Positions 1 through 10,745 are shown, numbered from the stretch's first letter. The stretch is 64,000 bases of DNA from Istiophorus platypterus (GCA_016859345.1 JADGDC010000025.1:1-64000), one strand, 5' to 3'. The notes: generated by a model from the sequence alone, not told the origin. A program made the numbers and translations.

Positions 1-58
1 TCTGTGATAATTTGATTTTGTGCCTCCTGACTATGGACAGACCAACATTTCTGCATGT
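1..58 (+). repeat. T leader, left-truncated by window
   Basis: This is the 3' end of the leader that precedes each TG tract (tgtgataattgattttgtgc and the following segment ending in ctgcatgttt). Complete copies begin gatgtctgacatcagagttc and are built of satellite-like words (gacatcagagttct, gacatcac), so the leader looks derived from S2-type satellite. Confidence 0.75.
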
Positions 59-114
59 TTGTGTGTGTGACTGTGTGTGTGTGTGTGTGTGTGATTGTGT
101 GTGCTTGTGTGTGT
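59..114. repeat. (TG)n tract, short interrupted type
   Basis: TG dinucleotide tract broken by gactg, gattg and gcttg. The interruption pattern matches the tracts at about 14.3, 41.8 and 59.1 kb and differs from the long type at 22.7, 33.9, 39.6 and 49.4 kb. Confidence 0.9.
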
Positions 115-362
115 TTATGCTTTTTATGTCAGGGTTTGTAATCTTCTATTGCAATGCTGTGAAAAACAATGTATTACAATACCTCATATAATCACAATAT
201 GATCCCAATGCCCAATATGATAATGAATTGACATATAGTCTAGGCATTAGGGCCAAGGCTCCAGGGCATGTTGGGTTCCTCTCACTCCAGGATCCAGATG
301 CATCCTTGATAAACAGTATTCGTTACTACTGCGTTGCTTGAACGTGCCTGGAGTGTACCTTT
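115..362 (+). repeat. D module after (TG)n
   Basis: Segment following each TG tract. It runs from tttatgctttttatgtcagg through an AT-rich part (acctcatataatcacaatat) to gggttcctctcactc and ggatccagatgc, and ends at cttgaacgtgcctg. The second half resembles C: both share a ggttcc, tcactc, ggatcca, gccatctttga and gcagtat series in the same order, so D contains a diverged copy of C. Confidence 0.75.
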
Positions 363-1590
363 CACCTTTCTTCTTGTACTTTGTCTGCAAGATCCTATAT
401 TGGTCCTGTCCCTTTCAGAATGGTCTGCTAATTTCCTTCCTTCTGACACCTCGTTTTTTATTTACAAGGTGTGTGGCGATCCATCCTTCTTTTTACACAG
501 TCTCATCTTCTGAGATATACATTTTTTTAAACCTCGTCAATTGGACGGCTGGGATGTAGAGGTTTTTGACTCTGTACTGTACAGCACCCTCACCCTTTCA
601 AGAGTGGTCTCTTCATTTCCTTTCTAATGACATCTGTGTTACCATTTGCAAGGTGTGCGACCCCAGTCCATCCACCTCTTTCCAAAGTCGCCAGAATTTG
701 AACTTTGGGATTATAGCCCTCACTACTGTCCTCATACACTCAACTCCTGAGATGTACATCTTACCACCATCATCAATTCGCTGGCTGGGATTTTTGCAGC
801 CAGTTAGATAAGCCAAAATTCCTCCATATCTGCATCTCTCGGCACTGCCTGTGTTGTTCTTTGTCAGCAAGATCTTGTATTGAGGTTGTCTTTTCATTTT
901 TTGAAGATTTTGACTCTGCTGATGGCACCCTTTCCCTTTCCAGAAAGTTCTCATAATTTTCTTCCTTCGGACACCTGCGTTACCATTGGTAAGGTGCGCA
1001 GCCCCATTCCATCCACTTCTTTACAGAGTCTCATCTTCTGAGATATATATGTTTTAAAACCTCATCAATGTGATGGCTGGGAAGTAAGAGATTCCGACTC
1101 CTCACACGGCACCCTCACCCTTTCAAGAGTGGTCTCTTCTTTTCCTTCGTAATTACAACTGCGTTACCTTTTGCAAGGTGTGTGGCCCCACTTCATCCAC
1201 CTGTTTACACATTTGCCTGAATTTTAAGTTTGGGATGGTATCCCTCGCTACTGTCCTCAAAAGCTCATCTTCTGAGATATACATGTGTAGAAACCTCGTC
1301 AATTGGACACCTGGGATGTAAGAGATTTTGACTCATCACATGGCTCCGTCACCTGATCAAGAGTGGTCTCTTCATTTCCTTCCTAATGAGACATGCGTTA
1401 CCATTTGCAAGGTCTGCGGCCCCAGTCTATCCAACTGTTTACATAGCTGCCCCAATTTGAACTTTGGGATGGTAGCCCTCACTACCGTTCTCAAACACCC
1501 ATCTTCTGAGATGTACATCCATAGAAGCCTCATCAATTGGACGGCTGGGATTTGTGCATCGAGTCAAAAAAGTCCAAGTCCTCCATATCT
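363..1590 (+). repeat. A array, direct units
   Basis: A units share the core agattttgactctgcac, ccctcaccctttcaagagtg, gtctcttcatttccttcc, tgcgttaccatttgcaagg, ccccagtccatccacctg, catcttctgagatata and ctcgtcaattggacggctgg. Short units (about 180-190 bp) go from the ccacctgtttacagagtctc end straight to catcttctgag. Long units (about 340-352 bp) add ccagaatttgaactttggga, then tgtgcagcaagtcaaataa and caagatcttgtattgaggct. This array is nearly the same as 34,100-35,090 (offset about 33,675). Confidence 0.85.
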
Positions 1591-1771
1591 GAATCTGGTG
1601 AGGAGGTGGACTGTTGAAATGGCAGAACACCTTGAAAATGGAAATGGCGGTGTAATTTGGCATCAAATGAAGAGACCACTCTTGAAAGGGTGAGGGTGCC
1701 ATGTGCAGAGTCAAAATCTCTTATATCCCAGCCATCCAATTGGCCAGGTTTCTGCACATGTAGAAACCTGG
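1591..1771 (-). repeat. iA: inverted A unit
   Basis: Reverse complement of an A unit: cttgaaagggtgagggtgcc and gagtcaaaatctctta are the complements of the A core. Read on the minus strand it gives the same frame as A on the plus strand (TLHMAPSPFQEWSLH). Its inner end is the complement of the F start (gccatttcagcagtccacc). Its outer end is a 10-bp perfect stem, CCAGGTTTCT/AGAAACCTGG at 1744-1753 and 1762-1771. Confidence 0.85.
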
Positions 1772-2075
1772 GCAGATAACGAGAGCTCAAGGAACCACGC
1801 TTTTCAGGGCATGGGCCTCTCTCTCCCGGTGAGTTCATTCCAGGGAACAGTGCCCTTTACAAAGTGTTTTAATAACATACAAGTGTGATTTTTAAGCAAA
1901 AACTCTAATATTATTTTGAAATGTATAAACTGTAGTTTAAATTGAATTCCTGGTTTGTTTGGTTTTTTTTTTTACATAATTCACAGTTCTACTTTAAAAT
2001 TTGAATCTTCTGACTTACCACCTGACCTGCATAAACCAGTTGTTAACACTGCTAGGTAGCTCTAGTCTGGCCAGT
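1772..2075 (+). repeat. B module with donor-like GGTGAGT
   Basis: Begins gcagataacgagagctca, continues cttttcagggcatgggcctc and reaches GGTGAGT at 1828-1834, a strong match to a metazoan 5' splice site. It is followed by ccctttacaaagtgttttaa, an AT-rich tail (aaactgtagtttaaattgaa), taccacctgacctgcataaa and ctctagtctggccagtcagg. No protein can be assigned. The segment could be an exon end plus intron start, or just repeat. Confidence 0.75.
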
Positions 2076-2290
2076 CAGGGCTGAAGCTCCGGAGCCTCTC
2101 GGTTCCCTTTCACTCGGGATCCAAAAGCCATCTTTGAGAGGCAGTATCCCATTACTCTACATGACCCGTGAACTGTAGAAAACTCCTAAGCTGCAAGACA
2201 GCTGTGTAAGGACAACCCACTGGCTCTGCTCCTCATCCCTGGCTCTTTCTCTAGGCCCCCAATCCTCTCTGCCTGGTAATTATGACATCA
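2076..2290 (+). repeat. C module leading into satellite
   Basis: Starts gctgaagctccggagcctct, contains ctttcactcgggatccaaaa and ccatctttgagaggcagtat, and ends in a pyrimidine-rich stretch plus AG (ggctctttctctag) before gcccccaatcctctctgcct and gtaattatgacatcag. The last part looks like a 3' splice site followed about 20 bp later by a GT. In this copy the acceptor-like AG is TAG; most copies have CAG. Confidence 0.75.
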
Positions 2291-4195
2291 GAGTTCTCTG
2301 TCTGTCTTTGGGCGCTGACATCAGAGGAATCTTTCTTTCATGTTTAATGAGGACAGTCTAGGATCCTCGATATCACGGTTCTAAATGTCTGCATCTAAGG
2401 AATATGCCATTGATGTGTCCACATCAAAGGAATCTTTCTTTGAAGTTAAATGAGTTCTGTCTGGAATCTTTCATATCATTGTCCTAAATATTCCACATTA
2501 AAGGAATCTGTCTTTGATTTGTGTCTTTGGTGTTTAATGAGGTCTTTCTATGATATTTGATATCATGGTTCTAAATGTCCGCATCAAAGAAATCTGTCTT
2601 TAATGCATTTCTGTGGTGTTTAATGAGGTCTTTCTAGGATCTTTGACATCATGCTTCAAAGTGTCCACATCAAAGGAATCTGTTTTTGATGTGTGTCTTT
2701 GATGTTTATTGAGGTCAGTCAATGATCTTTTAAGTGGCCACATCAAAGGAATCTGTCTTTGATGTGTGTCTTTGATGTGTAATGATGTCTTTCCATGATC
2801 TTTGATATCATGGTTCTAAGTGTCCACATCAAAGGAATCACTCTCTGACGGCTCTAAGTGTCCACATCAAAGGAATCTGTCATTGATGTCTTACTTTGAT
2901 GTTTAATGAAAACAGTCTCGGATCATTGATATCGTGGTTCCGACTGTCCATATCAAAGGAAAACTTTCTTTGATATGTGTCGTTAATGTTAATGAGGTAT
3001 GTCTTGGCTTCCTTATATCATTGTTCTGAGTGACCACATTAAAGAAATCTTTCTCTGATGTGTGTTTGATGTTTAATGAGGTCTGTCTTTGATCTTTGAT
3101 ATCATTGTTCCTACTGCCCATATCAAAGATATCTTATCTTTAAGTCATTGTTTGATGTTTAATGTGTCTAATTATGATTTTTGATATCGTGGTTCTACGT
3201 GTCCACATCAAACGAATATTTCTTTGATGTCTGTCACTGATCTTTAATGAGTTCTCTCTTGGATCTTTGATATGGTCTTCAGTGTTTCAGATCAAAGGAA
3301 TGTGTCTTTGATGTGTGTCTTTGGTGTTTGATGAGGTCTTTCAATGATATTTGATATCATGCTTCAAAGTGTCCACATCAAAGGAATCTGTCTTTGAAGT
3401 CCGTCTTTGATGTTTATTGAGGTCAGTCAATGATCTTTGACATCATGCTTCAAAGTGTCCACATCAAAGGAATTTGTCTTTGAAGTCTGTCTTTGATGTT
3501 TATTGAGGTCAGTCAATGATCTTTGAAATCATGGTTCTAAGTGTCCACATCAAAGGAATCTGTCTTTGATGTGTGTCTTTGATGTGTAATGATGTCTTTC
3601 CATGATCTTTGAAATCATGGTTCTAAATGTCCACATCAAAGGAATCACTCTCTGACGGCTCTAAGTGTCCACATCAAAGGAATCTGTCATTGATGTCTTA
3701 CTTTGATGTTTAATAAGAACAGTCTCGGATCATTGATATTGTCTTGGATTCCTTATATCATTTTCTGAGTGACCACATTAAAGAAATCTTTCTCTGATGT
3801 GTGTTTGATGTTTAATGAGGTCTGTCTTTGATCTTTGATATCATTGTTCCTACTGCCCATATCAGAGATATCTTATCTTTAAGTCATTGTTTGATGTTTA
3901 ATGTGGTCTAATTATGATTTTTGATGTCGTGGTTCTACGTGTCCACATCAAATGAATATTTCTTTGATGTCTGTCACTGATCTTTAATGAGTTCTCTCTT
4001 GGATCTTTGATATGGTCTTAAGTGTTTCAGAGCAAAGGAATGTGTCTTTGATGTTTGTCATTGATGTGTAACGAGCTTTGTCCATGATCATTGAAATCAT
4101 GGTTGTAAGTGTCCACATTAAAGGAATCCGTCTTTGATGTACAATGAGGTCTGTCTTTGATCTTTTATATGCTGGTTCTATGTTTTCACATGAAA
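2291..4195 (+). repeat. S1 satellite, 86-bp monomers
   Basis: Tandem copies built around gtgtccacatcaaaggaatc, tgtctttgatgtgtgtcttt, gatgtttaatgaggtctttc and atgatctttgatatcatggt. The period is 86 bp where it can be counted cleanly. Shortened units of about 33-38 bp contain actctctgacggctctaagt. There are at least three monomer classes (tttgatgtgtgt, tttgaagtctgt and catatcaaagg), arranged in the same order in the other S1 blocks. Confidence 0.9.
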
Positions 4196-4392
4196 GGAAC
4201 CTTTTTTAATGTCTTTCTTAGATGCCAAACATTAATATCATGTCAAATATCTTTGATGTCAGTCAAAGACGTCCTTAATGTCTTCTTTGACTGAAGTTTT
4301 ACCATCGCAGGAATCTGTCTCTCATCTCTATCTCAGATGAAGAACTTCAAAAAAGGAAAACCATCTTTTATGTCCTTTGAAACAAAGACTGA

Positions 4393-4400
4393 TATAAAAG
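4393..4400 (+). promoter_or_regulatory. TATAAAAG word in S2
   Basis: TATA-box-like octamer in gactgatataaaagtattc. A second lies at 4832-4839. They recur in the other S2 blocks. With TGACGTCA between them they look promoter-like, but AT-rich satellite gives such words by chance and no start site can be shown. Confidence 0.2.
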
Positions 4401-4448
4401 TATTCCATCCTTACGTCTAACTTTGATGTTGGAGATCACAGTTCTAAA

Positions 4449-4456
4449 TGACGTCA
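4449..4456. promoter_or_regulatory. TGACGTCA, CRE-like palindrome (S2 copy 1)
   Basis: A full match to the 8-bp cAMP response element bound by CREB/ATF bZIP proteins, inside ctaaatgacgtcatgaaagg. It lies in a satellite otherwise poor in CpG. Binding is inferred from consensus only. Confidence 0.4.
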
Positions 4457-5255
4457 TGAAAGGAATCTGTCTCTGCTGTCAGCTTTGATGTTTATGATAT
4501 TTGACATCAGAGTTCTAAGGGTCAACATGAAAGGAATCCATCCTTGATTTCGTTCTTTGATGTAAGAAGTCCAGGAATGTCTTTTCAAAACAATGATTGA
4601 CACAAATGCAATGCATCCTTCAGATTTGACATCTAGTTCTAGTTCTAGTTGACAACATCAAAAGAGTCTGTCTTTGACATCTGCTTTGATGTTTTATAGC
4701 TGCCTGTGGTAAGTCTATGATGAGTGACATTATAGTAGTGTGACCATTGAAGGAAACCATTGTTGATGTATGTAAAATTAAAAAAAAACCTGCAAGAACT
4801 GTCTTCCATGTCCTTTGAAAACAGAGATTGATATAAAAGTCTCCCATCCTTGAAGTTCCCCTTTGATGTTTGACATCAGGCTTCTAATTGACACTTTCAA
4901 GGGAATCTGCCTGTTATTTCTGCTTTGAGGTTAAATCTGTGCCTTTGAGGTACAGACCTCTATGATGTGTGACATCCGAGTTCTGTGGGTCCCCATCAAA
5001 GGAATCTGTCCTTACTGTAAAGCATCAAAAGTCATGGTAACTGTCTTTGATGTCTTTTCAAAACAAAGACATAATCGTAATCCATCCTTGATTTTTGTCT
5101 CAGGCGTTTCACATCAGAGTTCTCATGAATACATCAAAATAATCAATCCTTGATTTCTGCTTTGAGCCTTTCAAAGTATTTGAATATTTAAGACAGTCAT
5201 GGCTATGCCTTCCTTTACCCAGACGGGAACTGAAGATCTTCACTTTGATATTCAG

Positions 5256-5450
5256 TGCTCAGGTGTTAGACTCACCTTGGGTCTTCCTTGCAATTTGAGG
5301 ACCACCTCAAAAAAATTAGTGCCACAGAAAGGGTGTAACCATGGGGGACCTGCCTAAGCCTATAAAACATTGTCAGAATGGGCTGACTGATTTCGGTATG
5401 AGTATTTTTGCGCGCCATTCCCTTGACCCTCTCAACTGGCTCCAGAGTTG
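5256..5450 (+). repeat. L linker between S2 and A
   Basis: Sequence from cagtgctcaggtgttagact through gggtcttccttgcaatttga, gtgccacagaaagggtgtaa and cctataaaacattgtcagaa, then merging into A-like ctccagagttgcaagaattg. It is present only here, near 31.6 kb and near 47.05 kb. A TATAAAA at 5361-5367 is kept in all three. No gene is recognised. Confidence 0.75.
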
Positions 5451-6684
5451 CAAGAATTGGAAGTTTGGGATGGTAACCCTCACTACCATCCTCACACACT
5501 GAATCTTGAGATGTACATCTAACCGTCTACATCAATCCGATGGCTGGGATGGGTACAGACAGTTAGATAAGCCCAATAACTCCATCTCTGCATCTTGCCG
5601 CACTGCCTGTGTCTTGCCTGAACTTTGTCCACAAGATGTTGTATTGAGCCTGTCTTTTTTGAAGAGATTTTGACTCTGCACATGGCACCCTGTCCCTTTC
5701 CAGAACGGTCTCATAATTTCCTTCCTTAAGACACCTGCGTTATCATTGGTGAGGTGCGCAGCCCCAATCCATCCACCTGTTTACAGAGTCTCATCTTCTG
5801 AGATATATGTTTTAAAACCTCATCAATTGGACGGCTGGGATGTAAGAGATTTTGACTCTGCACAAGGCACCCTCACCCTTTCAAGAGTGGTATCTTCTTT
5901 TCCTTCCTAATTACACCTACGTTACCATTTGAAAGGTGTGTGACCCCAGTCCATCCCTCTTTTTCCAAAGTGGCCAGAATTTGAACTTTGGGATGGGAGC
6001 CCTCACTACCATCCTCAAACAGTCATCTTCTGAGATGTATATCTATAGAAACCTTGTCAATTGGATGGCTTGGATTTGTGCAGCAAGTCAAATAAATCCA
6101 AGTCCTCCATATCTGCATCTCACCGCACTTCTTGCGTCGTTCTTGAACTTTGTCAGCAAGATATTGTATTGAGGCCGCCTTTTCATTTTTGAAGAGATTT
6201 TGACTCTGCACACATTACCCTCACCTTTTCAAGAGTGGTCTCTTCATTTCCTTCCTAATGACGCCTGTGTTATCATTTGCAAGGTGTTCTGCCATTTCAG
6301 CAGTCCACCTCCTCACCAGCCAAAGCCATCTTCTTCCATACCTTCCTTTTAAGGGGGCTTGTGTCAAAGGAGTAGTCTTCTCTTCTCCCTTACCCTTTCA
6401 AGAGTGGTCTCTTCCTTCGTAATTACACCTGCGTTACCTTTTGCAAGGTGTGCGGCCCCAGTCCATCCACCTGTTTCCAAAGTCGCCAGAATTTTAAGTT
6501 TGAGATAGTATCCCTCACTACCGTCCTCAAAAGCTCATCTTCTGAGATATCCATGTGTAGAAACCTCGTCATTTGGATGGCTGGGATGTAAGAGATTTTG
6601 ACTCTGCACACATCACCCTCACCCTTTCAAGAATGGTCTCTTCATTTCCTTCCTAATGACACCTGCGTTACCATTTGTAAGGTG
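5451..6684 (+). repeat. A array with short F insert
   Basis: Direct A units. At about 6285-6400 a short F segment (tgttctgccatttcagcagt, then tccataccttccttttaagg) replaces the usual unit end and runs straight back into ccttaccctttcaagagtgg of the next A unit. The stretch to about 6,250 is near-identical to that starting at 31,800 (offset 26,353). Confidence 0.85.
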
Positions 6685-6890
6685 TTCTGCCATTTCAGCA
6701 GTCCACCTCCTAACCAGCCAAAGCCTTCTTGTTCCATACCTTCCTTTTCAGGAGGCTTGTGTCAAAGGACTAGTCTTCTCTTTGGGGGACTACCTGCTTG
6801 TTATCAATGCTCCATCCTCTCCTTGTCTTGAATGTTTAGGAGGCTCAATTTTCACGAGGGTAGCTAACATGGTTATTCCTCCTGGATAGG
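6685..6890 (+). repeat. Full-length F module
   Basis: Starts inside an A unit after atttgtaaggtgttctgcca, continues agccaaagccttcttgttcc, ataccttccttttcaggagg (pyrimidine tract plus CAG, acceptor-like), gggggactacctgcttgtta and cacgagggtagctaacatgg, and ends in a G run (ggataggggggc). Full F always leads into P, while short F stops soon after the ccttttcagg or ccttttaagg motif. Confidence 0.75.
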
Positions 6891-7075
6891 GGGGCTTTTG
6901 CCCTGACTTATTGCTTTCATACTTGGTGCCTCAAGGGGTTATCAGAAGCAACAGGGTAGGATTATATCTTATTCATCCATTCATTAATTAACTACCCTGT
7001 TCTATCATGGCAGAGGATGCTGACCCTGGAGTCCTGCTGCGATTATAGGGACAGCCCGGTCCGAGATTTGTACCT
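6891..7075 (+). repeat. P module, ATG frame stopped
   Basis: Contains gccctgacttattgctttca, ggttatcagaagcaacaggg, attcatccattcattaatta and then tctatcATGgcagagg, a good Kozak context (ATG at 7007-7009). The frame reads MAEDADPGVLLRL and stops at TAG 7046-7048 (gattatagg). Two other copies (12,369 and 35,428) lack this stop. Confidence 0.65.
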
Positions 7076-7285
7076 TCTCCTATGAAAAACGAGAGCTCAC
7101 GGAAACATGCTCTTCAGGGCATGGGCCTCTCTCTCCGGGTGAGTTCATTCCAGGGAACCCTGCCCTTTACAAAGGGTTTTAATCACAACTAAGTGTGATT
7201 TTTAAGCAAAACCTCTAATATTATCTGACCTGCGTAAACCAGTTGTTAAAACCGCTAGGTAGCTCCAGTCTGGCCAGTCAGGGAT
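7076..7285 (+). repeat. B module with internal deletion
   Basis: GGTGAGT is intact (near 7138). About 115 bp of the AT-rich tail is missing: ctctaatattatct joins directly to gacctgcgtaaaccag. The join lies at a shared ATCT, so a microhomology-mediated deletion is likely. It exits to A through ctggccagtcagggatgata. Confidence 0.8.
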
Positions 7286-8170
7286 GATATCTGCATCTTG
7301 CCCCACTGCCTTTATCGTTCTTGTCCTTTGTCAGCAAGATCTTGTATTGAGGCTGTCTTTTCGTTTTTTTAAGAGATTTTGACTCTGCTCATGGCACCCT
7401 GTCCCTTTCCAAAACGGTCTCATAATTTCCTTCCTTGGGACACCCGCGTTATCATTGGTAAGGTGCGCATCCCCAGTCCATCCACCCTTTTACAAAGTCT
7501 CATCTTCTGAGATATATTTGTTTTATACCGTCCTCAAACACCCATCTTCTGAGATGTACATCCATAGAAACCTCATCAATTGGACGGCTGGGATTTGTGC
7601 AACAAGTCAAATAAGTCCAAGTCCTCCATATCTTCATCTCACGTCACTGCCTGTGTCGTTCCTGAACTTTTCCCGCAAGATCTTGTATTGAGGCTGTCTT
7701 TTCGTTTTTGAAGAGATTTTGACTCTGCTCATGACACCCTGTCCCTTTCCAGAACGGTCTCATAATTTCCTTCCTTAGGACACTCGCGTTATCACTGGTA
7801 AGGTGCGCATCCCCAGTCCATCCACCTGTTTGCAGAGATTCATTTTCTGAGATATATATGTTTTAAAACCTCGTCAATTGGAGGGCTGGGATGTAAGAGA
7901 TTTTGACTCTGCACAAGGCACCCTCACCCTTTCAATAGTGGTATCTTCTTTTCCTTCCTAATTACACCTGCGTTACCATTTGCAAGGTCTGCGGCCCCAG
8001 TCTATCCAACTGTTTACATAGTTGCCCCAATTTGAACTTTGGGATGGTAGCCCTCACTACCGTCCTCAAACACCCATCTTCTGAGATGTACATCCATAGA
8101 AGCCTCATCAATTGGACGGCTTGGATTTGTGCAGTGAGTCAAAAAAGTCCAAGTCCTCCATATCTGAATC
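7286..8170 (+). repeat. A array
   Basis: Enters at tctgcatcttgccgcactgc (middle of a long A unit) and runs through four gattttgactctgc marks to ccatatctgaat at the inversion point. Confidence 0.8.
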
Positions 8171-8347
8171 TGGTGAGGAGGTGGACTGCTGAAATGGCAG
8201 AACACCTTGAAAATGGAAATGGCGGTGTAATTTGGAATCAAATGAAGAGACCACTCTTGAAAGGGTGAGGGTGCCATGTGCAGAGTCAAAATCTCTTATA
8301 TCCCAGCCATCCAATTGGCCAGGTTTCTGCACATGTAGAAACCTGGG
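8171..8347 (-). repeat. iA inverted A unit
   Basis: Near-copy of the iA at 1,591, with gaaaatggaaatggcggtgt. It ends in the ccaggtttct/agaaacctgg stem. It faces the A unit at about 7,900-8,000, giving arms of about 100 bp around a loop of roughly 200 bp. Confidence 0.85.
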
Positions 8348-8870
8348 CAGATAACGAGAGCTCACGGAACCACGCTTTCCAGGGCATGGGCCTCTCTCAC
8401 CGGGTGAGTTCATTCCAGGGAACGGTGCCCTTTACAAAGTGTTTTAAGTACATATAAGTGTGATTTTTCAGCAAAAACTCTAATATCATCTTGAACTGTA
8501 TAAACTGTAGTTTAAATTCAATTTCTGATTTTTTTTTTTTGTGCATAATGCACAGTTCTACTTTAAAATGTGAATCTTCTGACTTACCATCTGACCTGCA
8601 TAAACCAGTTGTTAACACTGCTAGGTAGCTCTAGTCTGGCCAGTCAGGGCTGAAGCTCCAGAGCCTCTCGGTTCCCTTTCACTCGGGATCCAAAAGCCAT
8701 CTTTGAGAGGCAGTATCCCATTACTCTACATGACCCCGTGAACTGTAGAGAAAACTCCTAAGCTGCAAGACAGCTGTGTAAAGGACAACCCACTGGCTCT
8801 GCTCCTCATCCCCTGGCTCTTTCTCCAGGCCCCCAATCCTCTCTGCCTGGTAATTATGACATCAGAGTTC
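8348..8870 (+). repeat. B then C modules
   Basis: B with caccgggtgagttcattcc, an oligo-T of about 12 near 8530, then C from gctgaagctccagagcctct to taattatgacatcagagttc. The acceptor-like ctctttctccagg is intact. C exits to satellite at gggcgctgacatcag. Confidence 0.8.
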
Positions 8871-9950
8871 TCTGTCTGTCTTTGGGCGCTGACATCAGAG
8901 GAATCTTTCTTTGATGTTTAAGGAGGACAGTCTAGGATCCTCGATATCACGGTTCTAAATGTCCGCATCTAAGGAATATGCCATTGATGTGTCCACATCA
9001 AAGGAATCTTTCTTTGAAGTTAAATGAGTTCTGTCTGGAATCTTTCATATCCTTGTCCTAAATATTCCACATTAAAGGAATCTGTCTTTGATTTGTGTCT
9101 TTGTGTTTAATGAGGTCTTTCTATGATATTTGATATCATGGTTCTAAATGTCCGCATCAAAGAAATCTGTCTTTAATGCATTTCTGTGGTGTTTAATGAG
9201 GTCTTTCTACGATATTTGATATCATGGTTCTAAATGTCCGCATCAAAGGAATCTGTTTTTGATGTGTGTCTTTGATGTGTAATGATGTCTTTCCATGATC
9301 TTTGATATCATGATTCTAAGTGTCCACATCAAAGGAATCACTCTCTGACGGCTCTAAGTGTCCACATCAAAGGAATCTGTCATTGATGTCTTACTTTGAT
9401 GTTTAATGAGAACAGTCTCGGATCATTGATATCGTGGTTCCGACTGTCCATATCAAAGGAAAACTTTCTTTGATATGTGTCGTTAATGTTAATGAGGTAT
9501 GTCTTGGATTTCTTATGTCATTGTTCTGAGTGACCACATTAAAGAAACCTTCTCTGATGTGTGTTTGATGTTTAATGAGGTCTGTCTTTGATCTTTGATA
9601 TCATTGTTCCTACTGCCCATATCAAAGATATCTTTTCTTTAAGTTATTGTTTGATGTTTAATGTGTCTAATTATGATTTTTGATGTCGTGGTTCTACGTG
9701 TCCACATCAAACGAATATTTTTTTGATGTCTGTCAATGATCTTTAATGAGTTCTCTCTTGGATCTTTGATATGGTCTTAAGTGTTTCAGATCAAAGGAAT
9801 GTGTCTTTGATGTGTGTCTTTGATGTGTAACGAGCTTTTTCCATAATCTTTGAAATCATGGTTGTAAGTGTCCACATTAAAGGAATCTACTTTGATGTAC
9901 AATGGGGTCTGTCTTTGATCTTTTATATACTGGTTCTAAGTTTCCACATG
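8871..9950 (+). repeat. S1 satellite block 2
   Basis: Shorter than block 1. The run of tttgaagtctgt-class monomers seen at 3,370-3,540 is absent, which fits loss of whole 86-bp units by unequal exchange. Confidence 0.85.
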
Positions 9951-10745
9951 AAAGAACCCTTTTAATATCTTTCTTAGATGTCAAACATTAATATCATGTC
10001 AAACATCTTTGATGTCAGTTAAATACGTCCTTAATATCTTCTTTGACTGAAGTTTTACCATCGCAGGAATCTGTCCCTCATCTCTATCTCAGATGAAGAA
10101 CTTCAAAAAGAAAACCATCTTTTATGTCCTTTGAAAACAAAGACTGATATAAAAGTATTCCATCCTTACGTCTAACTTTGATGTTGGAGATCACAGTTCT
10201 AAATGACGTCATGAAAGGAATCTGTCTCTGCTGTCAGCTTTGATGTTATGATATTTGACATCAGAGTTCTAAGGGTCAACATGAGAGGAATCCATCCTTG
10301 ATTTCGTTCTTTGATGTAAAAAGTCAAAAATCCAGGAATGTCTTTTCAAAAATTTGATTGACACAAATGCAATGCATCCTTCAGATTTGACATCAGAGCT
10401 CTAGTTGACAACATCAAAAGAGTCTGTCTTTGACATCTGCTTTGATGTTTTATAGCTGCCTGTGTGGTAAGTCTATGATGTGTGACAATATAGTAGTGTG
10501 ACCATTGAAGGAAACCATCGTTGATGTATGTAAAATTAAAAAAAAAACCTGCAAGAACTGTCTTCCATGTCCTTTGAAAACAGAGATTGATATAAAAGTC
10601 TCCCATCCTTGAAGTTCCCCTGTGATGTTTGACATCAGGCTTCTAATTGACACTTTTAAGGGAATCTGCCTGTTATTTCTGCTTTGAGGTTAAATGTGTG
10701 CCTTTGAGGTACAGACCTCTATGATGTGTGACATCCAAGTTCTGT
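9951..10745 (+). repeat. S2 satellite block 2, truncated
   Basis: Breaks off at gacatccaagttctgtgt and joins A at cccagaacggtctcataatt, losing the end of S2 and L. The same junction is at about 19,195, so both come from one duplicated parent. Confidence 0.85.
10204..10211. promoter_or_regulatory. TGACGTCA (S2 copy 2)
   Basis: Intact CRE-like palindrome at the same place in the S2 module as in the other six blocks. Confidence 0.4.

Larger units (their letters stand above)
4196..5255 (+). repeat. S2 diverged satellite
   Basis: Continues S1 with looser, longer-period relatives: ctttgatgttggagatcaca, gatatttgacatcagagttc, aacatgaaaggaatccatcc, tccttgatttcgttctttga. Fixed landmarks in every full copy are TGACGTCA, two TATAAAAG words, an oligo-A run after gtatgtaaaatt, and gagtactgg-free spacing. 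It is near-identical to 30,530-31,610 at an offset close to 26,353. Confidence 0.85.

Noticed and set aside
2903..3121. Frames in the satellite, such as those rich in Asn, Asp and Ile on the minus strand
   Set aside because: They follow the 86-bp unit, which is not a multiple of three, so frames change at each monomer and end quickly.
6841..6890. GGAGG/CCTCC inverted pair and G run at the end of F
   Set aside because: The stem is only about 5 bp and the G run is a single tract of varying length, so neither a stable hairpin nor a quadruplex (which needs four runs) is supported.
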